DNA of 64,000 bases from Mesorhabditis belari (lineage: Eukaryota; Nematoda; Chromadorea; Rhabditida; Rhabditidae), in assembly GCA_958450365.1 (NCBI GenBank), contig CAUEEP010000740.1, forward strand, positions 3,571,001 to 3,635,000, in the 5' to 3' direction. The notes under the pieces were generated by a model. The model was not told the origin of the DNA and ran no database searches. It worked only from the letters and a program-made list of their open reading frames with translations. Made by a program: the position numbers and the translations under genes. Positions 13,520 to 24,521 of this stretch are shown piece by piece. Every line of letters begins with the position of its first letter. Position 1 is the first letter of the stretch.

Positions 13520-16500
13520 TTACGTAGGAATTCCAAGAAGCGTTTCTCCTTCAAGTGGAGTCGAAACATCACCAAAACGGGTCTAAAATTGAAAAGCTAA
13601 AGATTAATTTTAGTGATAATACCTGATTTGATTTCAATGATCCATTATTTGATCTCTGCTTCCATTGTGAAGCCATCATTCTAACAGCAAACCCGGTTAT
13701 CACAAATGATCCAGCTCTCTCCAAGACTCCCCTTCGCTCATTCTCTGGGATCTACAACTCAATAATTCATTTTTGAAACAAAGAACCTCTTTAGAATGAT
13801 AATTTGAAACAAGATTTTACCGCAATTCCTAACAATCCGCCGATTGTCCGCCGAAATTTTCGATTGAACACACAATAGATCAAAATATTCGAGGCACTGA
13901 AAATCTTTCTTATGACTACTAAGAGATTGCCGGAGTAAAACCCTGTTCTTCTGGCTTGGTCTGGCTTTTGGATTAGCTAAGCTGCAAACCTGGCTTACAA
14001 GAAATCTCTAGGCTAAAAACTTTCTTGTCCGACCTTGCCTGACTTGGCCTTGCCCAGCTTGGTCTGACTTATAAGCTTTAAGCCGACTCTGACTCTCTAA
14101 CTCACAGAATATTATCTTTTTTTTCTTACCTATTGATGCACACCAGAAGATTCGAGATCGGAATCCGTTCACGGAAGGGCTAAAATTAAATTGATTGATT
14201 GATTGATTATTGATTGATTGATTGATTATTGATTGATTAAACTAAAATATTGATTCCGGTACTCATTTCCAGTACTCACTTGTCGATCAGGCGGCATAAT
14301 AGCTTCAATGAGATGATTGATTAATGATGGTGGATTGAGAAAGAAGAAAAGACTAATCATAACAACAGCCATTATTGTGCATCGTCTAGAATTTCTTTTT
14401 TAGAATGAATCAATTTCTTTCACCTTTCAGCATCATCTCTTCTTCTAACCGATCTCCTCAGTGAATGCTTTGCCAAATGACATCGTCTACCGTAAGCCTC
14501 GCGAACCTGGAATTTCTTTGCCTTACGATAATGAACCAATCAAATATACCGTAAATACTGTAATAGGACCCCACTCCCCTCGTACAGTCGCGTAGTCGCA
14601 AAAGTTTTTAGTATTTCATTTTTTTCAAAGCGCCCGTACTTTCAAAAAATGCATCTTTGGTATCAAAAATAGCTGAAATTCAGGGCTATTTTTTGATACC
14701 TAAGCGCGCATTGTAGCATAAACCAGTGTCGAGAAAAACTCGTTCAAAGCTAGACTACGCAACACTCCGCATCGTCATTATGGGCGGGGGGGGGGCTATT
14801 ACAGTATTTACGGTAAGTCTTTCTTTTCACTCACTCTGAGGATTACGATAAAATTAAGAATAATAATGATGGTCCACGGAAGAACCAACATAACAATCGA
14901 ATAAGCAAAAACATTGTAATACAATTGATACGTTGGACTTGAACGCAATGAAGTTTGACTTAAAACTCCCTAAAAAAATAAGCTAAAATTTCGTCTCTAT
15001 CAAATGATTACCATTGCATTCAATTCCAATTCGAAGAAAGCCGGAAATTTGTATAGAATGCTGAAAAGTTCCTTCATATAAAGGATTTAAAAAAAAAAAA
15101 AAAAAAGAACAACCAAAATCCAGTGAGTGCACAAAGAGTGATCGTTGAGGTCATCGGGGTACACCAGATTCGTTTCTTGATTGGAAACGAAACGGCCACA
15201 AATCGATCCACAGTAACCGCTACACATGTCCACACAGAACCCGCCTGAATCTCATTTGTTAAGAAAATTATTTCAAATTTTCTTCGAACCTGTGCGATTT
15301 GTGCAAAGGGATACGTAGCTATTGTCGTTTTCCAAAAAAAGTGACACACGAAAGGGTTTGGCTGAAATTTTGCGAGTAAAAATGTTCTCAATGGTAGTTT
15401 ACGGCTGTAGAAATTAAGTTCAACTATTTTCAACTACCGTAAAAACTAATAGAACGTAAAATAGAAGCGTCGCATCGTCTAAGAAGCGTAAAATCGAAGC
15501 CCCTCTCAAAGAAACGCTCATATCTTGACACCAGCACGTTTATTTCTGCGCGCTAGGGTATCAAATTAAAGTAAAGAAAATGGGTATTTTCTTGAGATAT
15601 AACATATATTTCTAACTTTAACCAGCGCTTAGAAAAAAATGATTGAAAATCGACGAAAATCGGCCTTTTTTGCCACTTTTACTTTTACTTGATCTTCCTT
15701 CGTTGATCATTACTCTGTTAGTAAGTTTAGCCTTTGATTTATCTACCGTACTTTATTCCAGACACACCTGTATAGCTTTAACCGTCTACAATATTCTAGA
15801 AGGGCCATCAAGGTGTCAAAGAGAATTTCCGGGATAACCATAAAGTATCATTTTTTTTCTTTATTTTGCTTGCACTATATTTCTTAATTACCTTTCCTTT
15901 TTAGATACCCGGAATGAAACAAGGAAGAATCTCATTCCTTTGAATTTTCTTTTCCTTAAAGGAAGTAAAGAGGTGGGTGATGAGGATTGGCCACTGGGAT
16001 CACTGCATAAATTGCTCCATTTGAAGTGAAGAAAAGAAGAGGAAAAAGAGTTTCTTTAATGAATTTGCACTTCGGCCTAGTTTTCTGTGTTCAAGTTCAC
16101 CAAAAAGTAAGTTTTAAAAGAAGAAAAACAAAAATAATGGCTCACTAGGGAAAAGCACAAGATGAACGTCGAATTTTTGACCATTTTCACCAATTTGCTT
16201 TGAACAAGGACTAATCAGCGGTAAAATTTTGCTTTTTTATAAGAATTTCAAAATCTTTGAGTTAAAATGTGATCAATAGACAAATCAAGCCTTACATCTT
16301 CTCCTTCCTCCGCTTTTTTACATTGATTCAACGATGGATACATTGTTAGTGAACAGCCAAGCACAGCCACATCAAATAAAGATAAACCTGGAAAAGTTTC
16401 GTTAAAACTTTAGCAGTAGATCTTTTGACATTGCTTAAATTAAATAAAAGAACAAAAATGAGCTAAAAAAACCGACCAAAGAGGAGAACTTCCAATGAAG

Positions 16501-17357
16501 AAGAGCGAATTTTGAAGAAAACATAAGCTGAAGCAGTTGCTGCGACGAGACCCGGTATACAGATCTGCAAAATTGTGTTGAGGTGAAGATATCTGAGCTC
16601 GGCTTTTGTAAGTTAAACATCGGCTTTTGTAAGTTAAAAGTGGCCTTGAACTTCGAACGGTAACGCTGCTTCAAATGACGGCTTATATTGATGGTTACAG
16701 AAAAACGAGCTCGCCCAATCGATTGGCCGACTCCGAAAACTATTGGGTACAAAATTACAGCTGAATATCTTCTTTGTATCATTTACAAAGCAAAAGAAAA
16801 GTTAAAGGGCCTCTTTGTTAAGGAAAGTGTTCTCTGGAAAGTCTAAGGAAAGTCGTAATCGCTCGCCATCTGGCAAACGTGCCCGGTATAAGATGCTTCC
16901 CTTTTGGGATGCGGAATGCGGACGGAGCGATGAGCGACCGAGCCGAACAACCGAGCCGAACAACCGAGCCGAACAACCGAGCCGAACAACCGAGCCGAAC
17001 AACCGAGCCGAACAACCGAGCCGAACAACCGAGCCGAACAACCGAGCCGAACAACCGAGCCGAACAACCGAGCCGAACAACCGAGCCGAACAACCGAGCC
17101 GAACAACCGAGCCGAACAACCGAGCCGAACAACCGAGCCGAACAACCGAGCCGAACAACCGAGCCGAACAACCGAGCCGAACAACCGAGCTAACTATTCA
17201 TTTAAAAGCTGTCTTTAAGTCCAAAAAGAAGCTTTGAAGTAACACTATTACTGTTTTGCCTTTGATCGCTAAATAAAGAGCACAGAATATAAATTTCACT
17301 CACCAATGGAATGAGAAAAACATAGATGAGATCCTCGGTATCCTGATATTCCCACAT
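13520..17357 (-). CDS. FMRFamide-receptor-like neuropeptide GPCR (rhodopsin family)
   Basis: Seven-transmembrane receptor read from about ten exons on the minus strand. The ATG at 17357 follows a TTTTTAG acceptor. TM1 is in LIYVFLIPLICIPGLVAAT and TM2 in LSLFDVAVLGCSLTMYPSLN. TM3 contains TYPFAQIAQ and SVWTCVAVTVDRFVAV with DRF in place of DRY. ECL2 holds LYKFPAFFELEL, close to the RFFE-type motif of invertebrate FMRFamide receptors. TM5 is in FAYSIVMLVLPWTIIIILNF. The third loop is very basic (HLAKHSLRRSVRRRDD). TM6 is in CTIMAVVMISLFFFLNPP and TM7/H8 in SNILIYCVFNRKFRRTI. The C-terminus is ETLLGIPT. It should couple peptide binding to G proteins in neurons or muscle. The ligand cannot be read from sequence. 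Introns carry a 13-bp minisatellite and a family B MITE. Confidence 0.85.
14547..14815. mobile_element. MITE family B copy 3 (inverted), in a GPCR intron
   Basis: Full-length copy with TACCGTAAATACTGTAATAG at the left and CTATTACAGTATTTACGGTA at the right. Its interior runs opposite to copies 1 and 2 (AAAAGTTTTTAGTATTTC first, CATTATGGGCGG last). It lies between the TM5 exon and the third-loop exon. Confidence 0.9.
16938..17191. repeat. 13-bp minisatellite (CCGAGCCGAACAA)n in GPCR intron 1
   Basis: About 19-20 essentially perfect copies of CCGAGCCGAACAA. Because 13 is not a multiple of 3, every frame cycles and several frames on both strands stay open. Those open frames are not genes. The array is much more GC-rich than its surroundings, and the near-identity implies recent expansion. 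Confidence 0.97.
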
Positions 17358-20300
17358 TTTGAGGCTAAAAAGGAATTGTATAGTGTAATTTGAAAAAAAA
17401 AATGAAAAGAGAGGATCAAGTTTTTCAAATTATTTTCCTACTAAAGAGACAATGAAATCAAAGGTAATCGTTTTGCTGGAAAATGAGACCAAAAGAGAGA
17501 TCATTTTGACTGAAAAACTGAATGAGACCAAAAGAGAGATCATTTTGACTGAAAAAAGATAATTCTTTCCCATTTCTTGATTCATTTCTTGATTTCTTTA
17601 CACTCTTTGTGCCCGATTCTCTCAAGAAAGACGGGATTTAGCTCTTCATTTTCTTTCTTTATTCTCTGAGATTCTTTTCTTGCAGAAAATGTGCGAGTAA
17701 TGAAATTCACTCTTCAGAAGTACATTAATGCGTTAAATTATTGGGGGAAAAGGGAAAGTGGGGAGGAAATAAAATGAGCCGACGTGTTGTCACGTTTCTC
17801 GCTAAGACACGGAAAAAATCATTGAAGCATTTATGAATCACTAAATTAGAATACAAAAAAAATGACTGGGATACGTAAAATGTGTATAAGGAAGAAATTT
17901 CTTGTCTTAAAAATATGTCACATGAAATTTGTCCTTTTCTTTTTCCTTTCCCTTAGAAAAAGAGTCACCAATTACCGTTTTCCCTGATCGATCTTGAATT
18001 CCCTGGAGGTTTGCCTTTCGTTTCTGAAAAACGCCGCAAAAAGATCTCTTTCTCCATCAGTCATTTCTGAATTCAGCAAAACCTAGAGCTAATTGAGGGG
18101 AAACTTTCCTCAAACTTTCCTCACAAACAAAGCCACATGTGTTTTTTTTTGTATGATATCTTATGACAATTTCCAAATTCCATTAAGAAATCAATTTTAC
18201 ATTTGAAACTTTTGGGTTTAAGTGCACCAGAGAGAATATGTTTACAGCCAAATAAAAGTACAAAAAAAATCATCTACAACAATTGCACAGAAATTTTTCT
18301 AATCTTTTTGCATATAAATTTCAACGAGCGCCACAAGATCCACACAGCTAATTGCATTTGAACTGAGATTGAAACAAGAAAATGGCTTCAGAGGTGATCA
18401 ATTTAAATTGCAAAGCACATTGGAGTGAATAAATAATCTCAAACACTAGAATTGGATCTATCAAATGGCTAAAATTTGGCATGATCTTATAACTCAAAAA
18501 GACAAGAGAAACCTCAGGGTTGTTATCGAAAATTTGGAAACAAAATGAGAATTTCCGTTTACCTAGGTTTCTTTTTCTTCTCTTTTTGCGGAATCGAAAA
18601 GCACGAAAAGCAAAAAGAGAGAAGAACTCTAGTAAAAGAGTCAAAGAATAAAAGAGCTTTTTTTTTGTCGAATCGACCAAAAAATGGAGGGAAGCCGGAG
18701 AAGGTGCCAATAAAGAGCCGTTCGTTTCCCCGTCAAACCCAGTTTAAGATCTTTTGCCGAATCCTTATTTAGTTTCTAAATTAGCCTAGAAAAGTTTTCC
18801 GAAGCTATGCAGTCGTTACAATTGATGTGAAATTAGAAGTAATGCTACAGTTCATGGAGAAAACTTTGGAGACACTGAGGCTGGTCAAAAAAACACTTCT
18901 CCAATTTCTAACTGTAATTCAGTTGTCATAAATATGACAGTACCTTGAAAAGTACCTTGAAAAGTACCTTAAAAAGTGGTTTTGGGAAAAACGTGGCCCA
19001 AACTACCTTAGTACCCATCAATTTTTGTGCTAGACAAAAAAATTCGAGATGTGCCAATAAAGAGGCGTTCGTTTAGAGGGGTTTAGATAAAAAGGCGTTT
19101 CCCCGTCCAGCTCCTCCATTTCACAACTATCCATTTCATTCAAGGAGGTCATTTTCGGCTGAAAAGAAACTCCAGAAGAAAACTTAAATAGGGATTTTGC
19201 GAACGAGAAATCTCCAAAGAAAGGTCCAACTCTTTTCTCGTTTGAATCCAGCTAGAAGAAAAAGAGGATGGCTGGGAAATGTCTTCGTCTATTTTGAGGA
19301 AATGTTTGTCTATCAACCAAATCCAAAAAGATCCCCAGTTTAATGAAAACTTCAAATTTCGTCATAACAAAGTTTAGCTTCAAGGAAGAAATGGATATAA
19401 AAAGACTGATGAGCGTCCAGAGACTGATGAGCTTCTTCATGAAAGAGTTAAAATGATAAATAGACTAAATTCTTCATGAATCTTGCTTCCTCAAACGTTT
19501 TCTCATCAATTTCCCTAAATATTGGTCCAAGAAACGAACATTCCAAATATCTCTTCCTCAAAAAAAACACTTCTCAGAACCTTAGATTATTGAAGCCAAA
19601 CAAAGATCAAATATTCAGTCAACATAAATGTCGATCTTCAAAAGTTGAGCTTGAATCTTTTTTATGTGCGGAAATTGGCTTTCACGAGAATTAATCAGCA
19701 AAAACAAGAGATCATTCCTAAAAGAGATCCTAAAAGAGATTTGTCATAATCAGGGTTGTTTTCAAAAATGAAAACTTGTATGCACCTACCTAAAAAGAAA
19801 ATATGATAAATGTGAAATTTCAATGAACGACTAGATAAAAGATCTTTCTTTTCCCCAATAAATAACGCCAAATTGGATGGAAAGATCGTTTTTCTTAAAC
19901 GAGCCTCCTTTGAAAAATATCAAAATGAACGAAAAGGAAAAAAGCGAAAAAAATTGTTCCCTATTGTCGTTTATTTTTTTGGCGTCTTTATTGTTCAAGT
20001 TAGTGCAGAAATATGAAAAATAACAGAGAACAAGCGCTAGTTATTCAGTTTACCTGAGATTATTTTATTTGACACTAACTTGCGCGATAAATAAATTAAC
20101 GCAACCCAAGCAATACAGTACTCACTTGTAGCTCCTATTGATCTATGAAAAAGGGAGTGGGACAAATGCGACCTCTTTTGCGCACCTTTTTTTCCGCACT
20201 TGCCCATTATCGCACCTTTTTTCGCGTTTTAAAAAAGCTCTAAAAGTTAATATTAACCAATTTCTATTTCAAAATTTGTTTTTCTAGGTAATTTTAGGGC

Positions 20301-21254
20301 GTAGAATCGAAATTTTGGCATATCAGAGCTTGTGGAAACAAACGGACGGAGTTATACAAAGAGAAAAATCAACAATTTTCTGTAATTTGATCTAGCCGTT
20401 TTGTCTTTCAAATTGGTTCCACAAGCTCTGATATGTCAAAATTTCGATTCTACGCCCTAAAATTACCTAGAAAAACAACATTTGGAATAGAAATTGGTTA
20501 ATATTAGCTTTTTAGAGCTTTTTAAAACGCGAAAAAAGGTGCGCTAATGGGCAAGGTGCGGAAAAAAAGGTGCGCAAATGTCCAGGTGCGCAAAAAAAAA
20601 AGGTCGCATCTGTCCCACTCCCATGAAAAAACTTTCTGTTCTGTTAAACTTTCAAGAAGAGAGAAGCATAAGAAGAAACAAGTATGTTTAACAAAAGAAC
20701 TTCTTTTGAATACCAATCAACTATAAGAAACAAGAATCACTCTTTCACAAAGTAGATTAATTGGTCAAAAGCTACTGAAACAATGTTTTCAATGCTTTTG
20801 AGTCAAATGTTGAGAAGTTACTTTGTTATACAAAAAAAAACAAATTCAATACGTAATTGCTTTAAACCGGACTCTAGTTCTGAAACACATGAATAGATCG
20901 GGATTTAGATGGGAAAATTGTTTGTGAGATTTTAATGAGTTTCGCTTTTTTGCTCGTTTAAGGTTAGATTCCGAGACGCACGTTTCGAATTTTCCAATAT
21001 CCAATTCACAAATTCTGAGTAACTATTTTTTTCACACACAAATATGTATCAAGTGACCATGAAAAACAATAGATCGAAAAACTTTTTAAAACACACAAAA
21101 GGTCATTTCAAAAAATTGCAACGCTTCATTTGATGAGATTCAATCAATTTGACCACAATGCATGATTTGAGGCAACCAGAGGTGGTAGATGTAGAGGAAA
21201 AAAATGAAAATCCCCAACACAGCCCAGCATCGCATCTCCACCCAATTTGCGCAA
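17358..21254. other. Long spacer with no supported gene
   Basis: About 3.9 kb upstream of the GPCR start and downstream of the next minus-strand gene. It is AT-rich with polypurine runs. It contains a family A MITE (20153-20622), duplicated short blocks such as AATGAGACCAAAAGAGAGATCATTTTGACTGA (17482-17513 and 17521-17552, in part) and three copies of AGTACCTTGAAA near 18950. Open frames at 18348-18772 and 19149-19694 lack domains and splice structure. Confidence 0.5.
20153..20622. mobile_element. Palindromic MITE, family A copy 2 (divergent interior)
   Basis: Begins GGGAGTGGGACAAATGCGACC and ends with the reverse complement. It is flanked by a perfect 8-bp duplication, ATGAAAAA, at 20145-20152 and 20623-20630. 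The termini match copies 1, 3 and 4, but the arms differ internally (TAGGGCGTAGAATCG, TATCAGAGCTTGTGG), so it is a distinct subfamily. Confidence 0.93.
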
Positions 21255-22914
21255 CTATCGGTTTCGAGCTAAAATGCAAAAAGATCCTTTTTAAAGCGCT
21301 TGAATATGCTCACCTTTTGCACTGGTTGGTCATATTTACCATGTGAAGTTCTAGTTGGAGCATTTAAGCCGGTCACCTGTGCATGTTTCGTGAGAAATTC
21401 TAAAACTTGACATCCAAATAAGTAACGCTAAAGAAACCGCACCTTGATAAGTCATATACTGTTCATCGGGCGGATAATGTCCAACTTCGTTGTGAGGTTG
21501 TGCACTTGCTGTCGTTACTTCAGTAGCAATCTGGAGTGGTAAACTTCAAGCGAACAATAAAATTCGAAACCTCGGTTGGAGATGGCACGGCTGTTTGTGG
21601 TGAAGGTTCGCAAGACTCGAAATTTTTCCAATTTTGCGATTCTGTTGGTGTATGTGATTTCCAAACAGGAGATTTTTAAATCCTGAAAAGATCAATTATA
21701 CCGTCTCGTCCCCGTATGCTGTTGTCTCATCATTTTTTGTTTGTCCAGTCGAAGCCTATAATAAAACCATTTTATTTAAATCGCTGCAAACCACTTACCG
21801 ATGAAATTCTAGCAGAAATCGGTGCAACTAATTTATTGTCCATGGGAGGAAGTTCCTCGACGAGTCGAGTTCTAAAAAATGTTACATTTTTGCCCCAATA
21901 AAATATAAATTGTAAGCAATAATATATATATATATATATAAATAAATACGCGATATTACTTGTTTGAGTTGGCACTTTCGGAATACAAAATCGGCGTCGG
22001 TTGTTCTTGAAATTTCAAAGAATCTCCACAAGGTTCACAAGCCGGGAAATTAGGTGTTGTTGTAGCGCGATGTTGCTAAAAAAAAATGTTGATCTTATTA
22101 ATGATATATTTCAACCGTTCTTTGAGTGGTACTTGATTGAGAAACTATTGAAGAGCTCGATGTAGTTTGTGTCGTAACAGCTGGTGTTGAGATCGATAAA
22201 GCAGAAGTGACTAAACAGAACACATCACTACTTTTAAATCCTAAACTTTCAATCGCGTAAGCCGTACCAGTTTGACTGGTGCTCGATGACGACGTTGAAT
22301 CGTTTGCTTTGTCTGCATATATTGCCGTTAATCTATTTTTCACTTCCGCAACATTTGGTTTCGTGGGAAGCAAAGTTCTTTGAAACTTTCCATCGGTCGC
22401 CTAAAAAGATTTCTTTAAAACATTAACAGCCTTCACACTCAATTTTTTTATATTGGCACATATTAAACGCACTTTGAAATAAACCTTTTTCTAATAAACA
22501 AATTAAAACTTACTTCAACATTAACATTGTGCGAGATAAGTTGAGGAGTGGCATTCGGTATTGTAGAAAGTTGCTCGTTGAAGCCATTGTCATTTTGATT
22601 TTGCTGTGGTGGCGCCTTTCCAGGACGAATTACTAAAACACAATTACATAAAAGAAAAAAAACTATCTACTGACAAAGTTGATGACGAAGATCTGCACGG
22701 TCATGTTGTTCCTTTGGCACTGATGGACGCCATACAGATGGGTCTAACATACTAGAGAAAATGGATACAAGTAAGTGTTGAATAACGAAACCGAATACCT
22801 GGTTATTTGTGGATGATTTAGAGGTGGTTGTTGTCTTGCTCGTCGACTCTCATTTGAAGGTTTCCAATGACGAGCCACTTCATCATATCCCTCGACACGA
22901 AACCGAACGTCTGC
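21255..22914 (-). CDS. Unrecognised Ser/Thr/Pro/Gln-rich protein (5' end not found)
   Basis: A run of minus-strand exons with good GT...AG borders. From the 5' side they carry ADVRFRVEGYDEVARHW, LDPSVWRPSVPKEQHD, RPGKAPPQQNQNDNGF, a long exon (about 22398-22122) rich in S and T, ACEPCGDSLKFQEQP, LPPMDNKLVAPISARIS, a short exon ending TAYGDET, and WKSHTPTESQNW. The last exons carry HNEVGHYPPDEQYMTYQ and EFLTKHAQVTGLNAPT. The proposed stop is TAG 21257-21255. No transmembrane segment or known domain was seen; the protein looks disordered. Upstream exons probably exist but could not be chained. Function unknown. Confidence 0.6.
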
Positions 22915-24521
22915 CTTAAATAAAAAGATTAGAAAATGTGCAACATTGTAAAGGACAGCTAATGAAAGGTTAATTTCTGATATGGTTCACCAATCCTTAA
23001 CATAGGTGTGGCCTAGTTTCGAAATTTTAATGCACTCGCTGTAAAAAATGTTGGTTACTTGTCAGTTACGTCTCCCATTTGTGAGTAAAATCAACAAATT
23101 GCATGAAACAGGCTCGTTGTGCATACGTTTAAACAAGTTTAAGCTTATAAAGCCACTTGAAATAGCTCTACTTTGAAGTTGTTGCAGCTATGCAACAAAA
23201 CAGGGTGCTCTTTCAGCTGTTTGCTCAAAACGGTAATCGACAAGTACCAAATATTCTAGTGGGCAAGACTATGCGATTATCGTTTTCAAGTGGTGATACT
23301 AATATCAAAAAATTTGAAAATTAAAACCTCACTTGATAGGTTGGACCTTGCCCGGACATTAAGAAAATAAAAATGAGAAATTTGTAAATTTGCGACGTTT
23401 TGGAGAGAAGATGAAGCGTTAAATGCAACTTTTGGCAAATGCAAAACATGGCAGAAATGTTTGTTACAATGTCTTTTATGTTTGCTCGCCAAACTCTGCG
23501 AGTTTTTACTCGCTATAAACATAATATCATTTTTCTCATAAGCTTTTCCGATATAATGTAACTAATTTTGAGATTGGACAATTTATTCAAAAACCAGTGT
23601 TGGCGAGAAGATGAAGCGTTAAATGCAACTTTTGGCAAATGCAAAACATGGCAGAAATGTTTGTTAAAATGTCTTTTTTTTAATCTTTTTCAGTTGAAAA
23701 GCTTCTGCATTGATTTTGTTTCTCATAACTTTTGCAGATAAAGTCTTGTGTTAAATATTTAATGTAAAAAGCATGACTATTTATAAATAAACCTTCAAAG
23801 ACAAAAGGATGAACAAGAGAAAAAACAAAAAGGGATCGACCCGAAATACGGAGTTTCAAAAAAAAAAGATTTTAATTAACTATAAGGGGAAAAATTTACA
23901 AAAAATGAAAAACAATACTCCGTTTTCTCTGAAAAAAAAACTGATAAAGCTATTGGTGGAGCCGTGTGTAAAAATGGGGGAGATTAATACGTGAAAAATG
24001 AGAAATATGCACGAGTTTGAGGTGAGAGGAATGGCTTCGATTGGAGACAAATCACATATTCAATATGAAAAAGGAAAAAAAAAAGTCCAAATACTTTCAA
24101 ATTTAAAATCAAAAATTGGCATATTTGAATGCAGATTTTGAGAAGAAATTGGCCTCTTATAGAAATCGGTTTTTAGATAAAGAATAGATACAATTACCTA
24201 TGGAATACATGAGCTTTAGTCAATCCTGCAAAACAGAAGTAACCCAAAGTTACTTCCAAAAATTCATCATTATTCTTTTGAAACATAACGCTTCGTACTT
24301 TTTGTGCTTAACACCAACAAAACGCTTTGTTTCATAGGAAAATGATGAACGGAAATTGCTGCTGAACTCTGGCAGTAACACTGGAAAATTGTTTGAGTTA
24401 ACAAATTATTGAAAAAATCGTTATTTTGATAGTTAGCAAGATGAATCTTCAGGACAATTCGTTGCTGTTTAAAGGCTTAAAATAAATTCTTAAGTATTTA
24501 CTCTAAAATTTAAAGAGACAA
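22915..24521. other. Spacer or 5' region with a dispersed direct repeat
   Basis: Sequence between the Ser/Thr-rich gene and the 3' end of dystroglycan. An approximately 78-bp direct repeat (starts GAGAAGATGAAGCGTTAAAT) occurs at 23404-23478 and 23607-23681, nearly identical. A possible small minus-strand exon lies at about 24200-24230 (acceptor TTTTGCAG, donor GTAATTG), but its phase does not join to the next exon. Otherwise nothing was seen. Confidence 0.45.

Noticed and set aside
16802..17237. Five long overlapping frames on both strands with repeated RTTEPNNRAEQPS- or SVVRLGCSARLFG-type peptides
   Set aside because: They are six-frame readings of a perfect 13-bp minisatellite inside an intron of the GPCR gene. 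There is no start context or domain.
18348..18772. Overlapping frames on both strands rich in Phe, Lys and Arg
   Set aside because: Polypurine/polypyrimidine composition explains the open frames. There is no domain.
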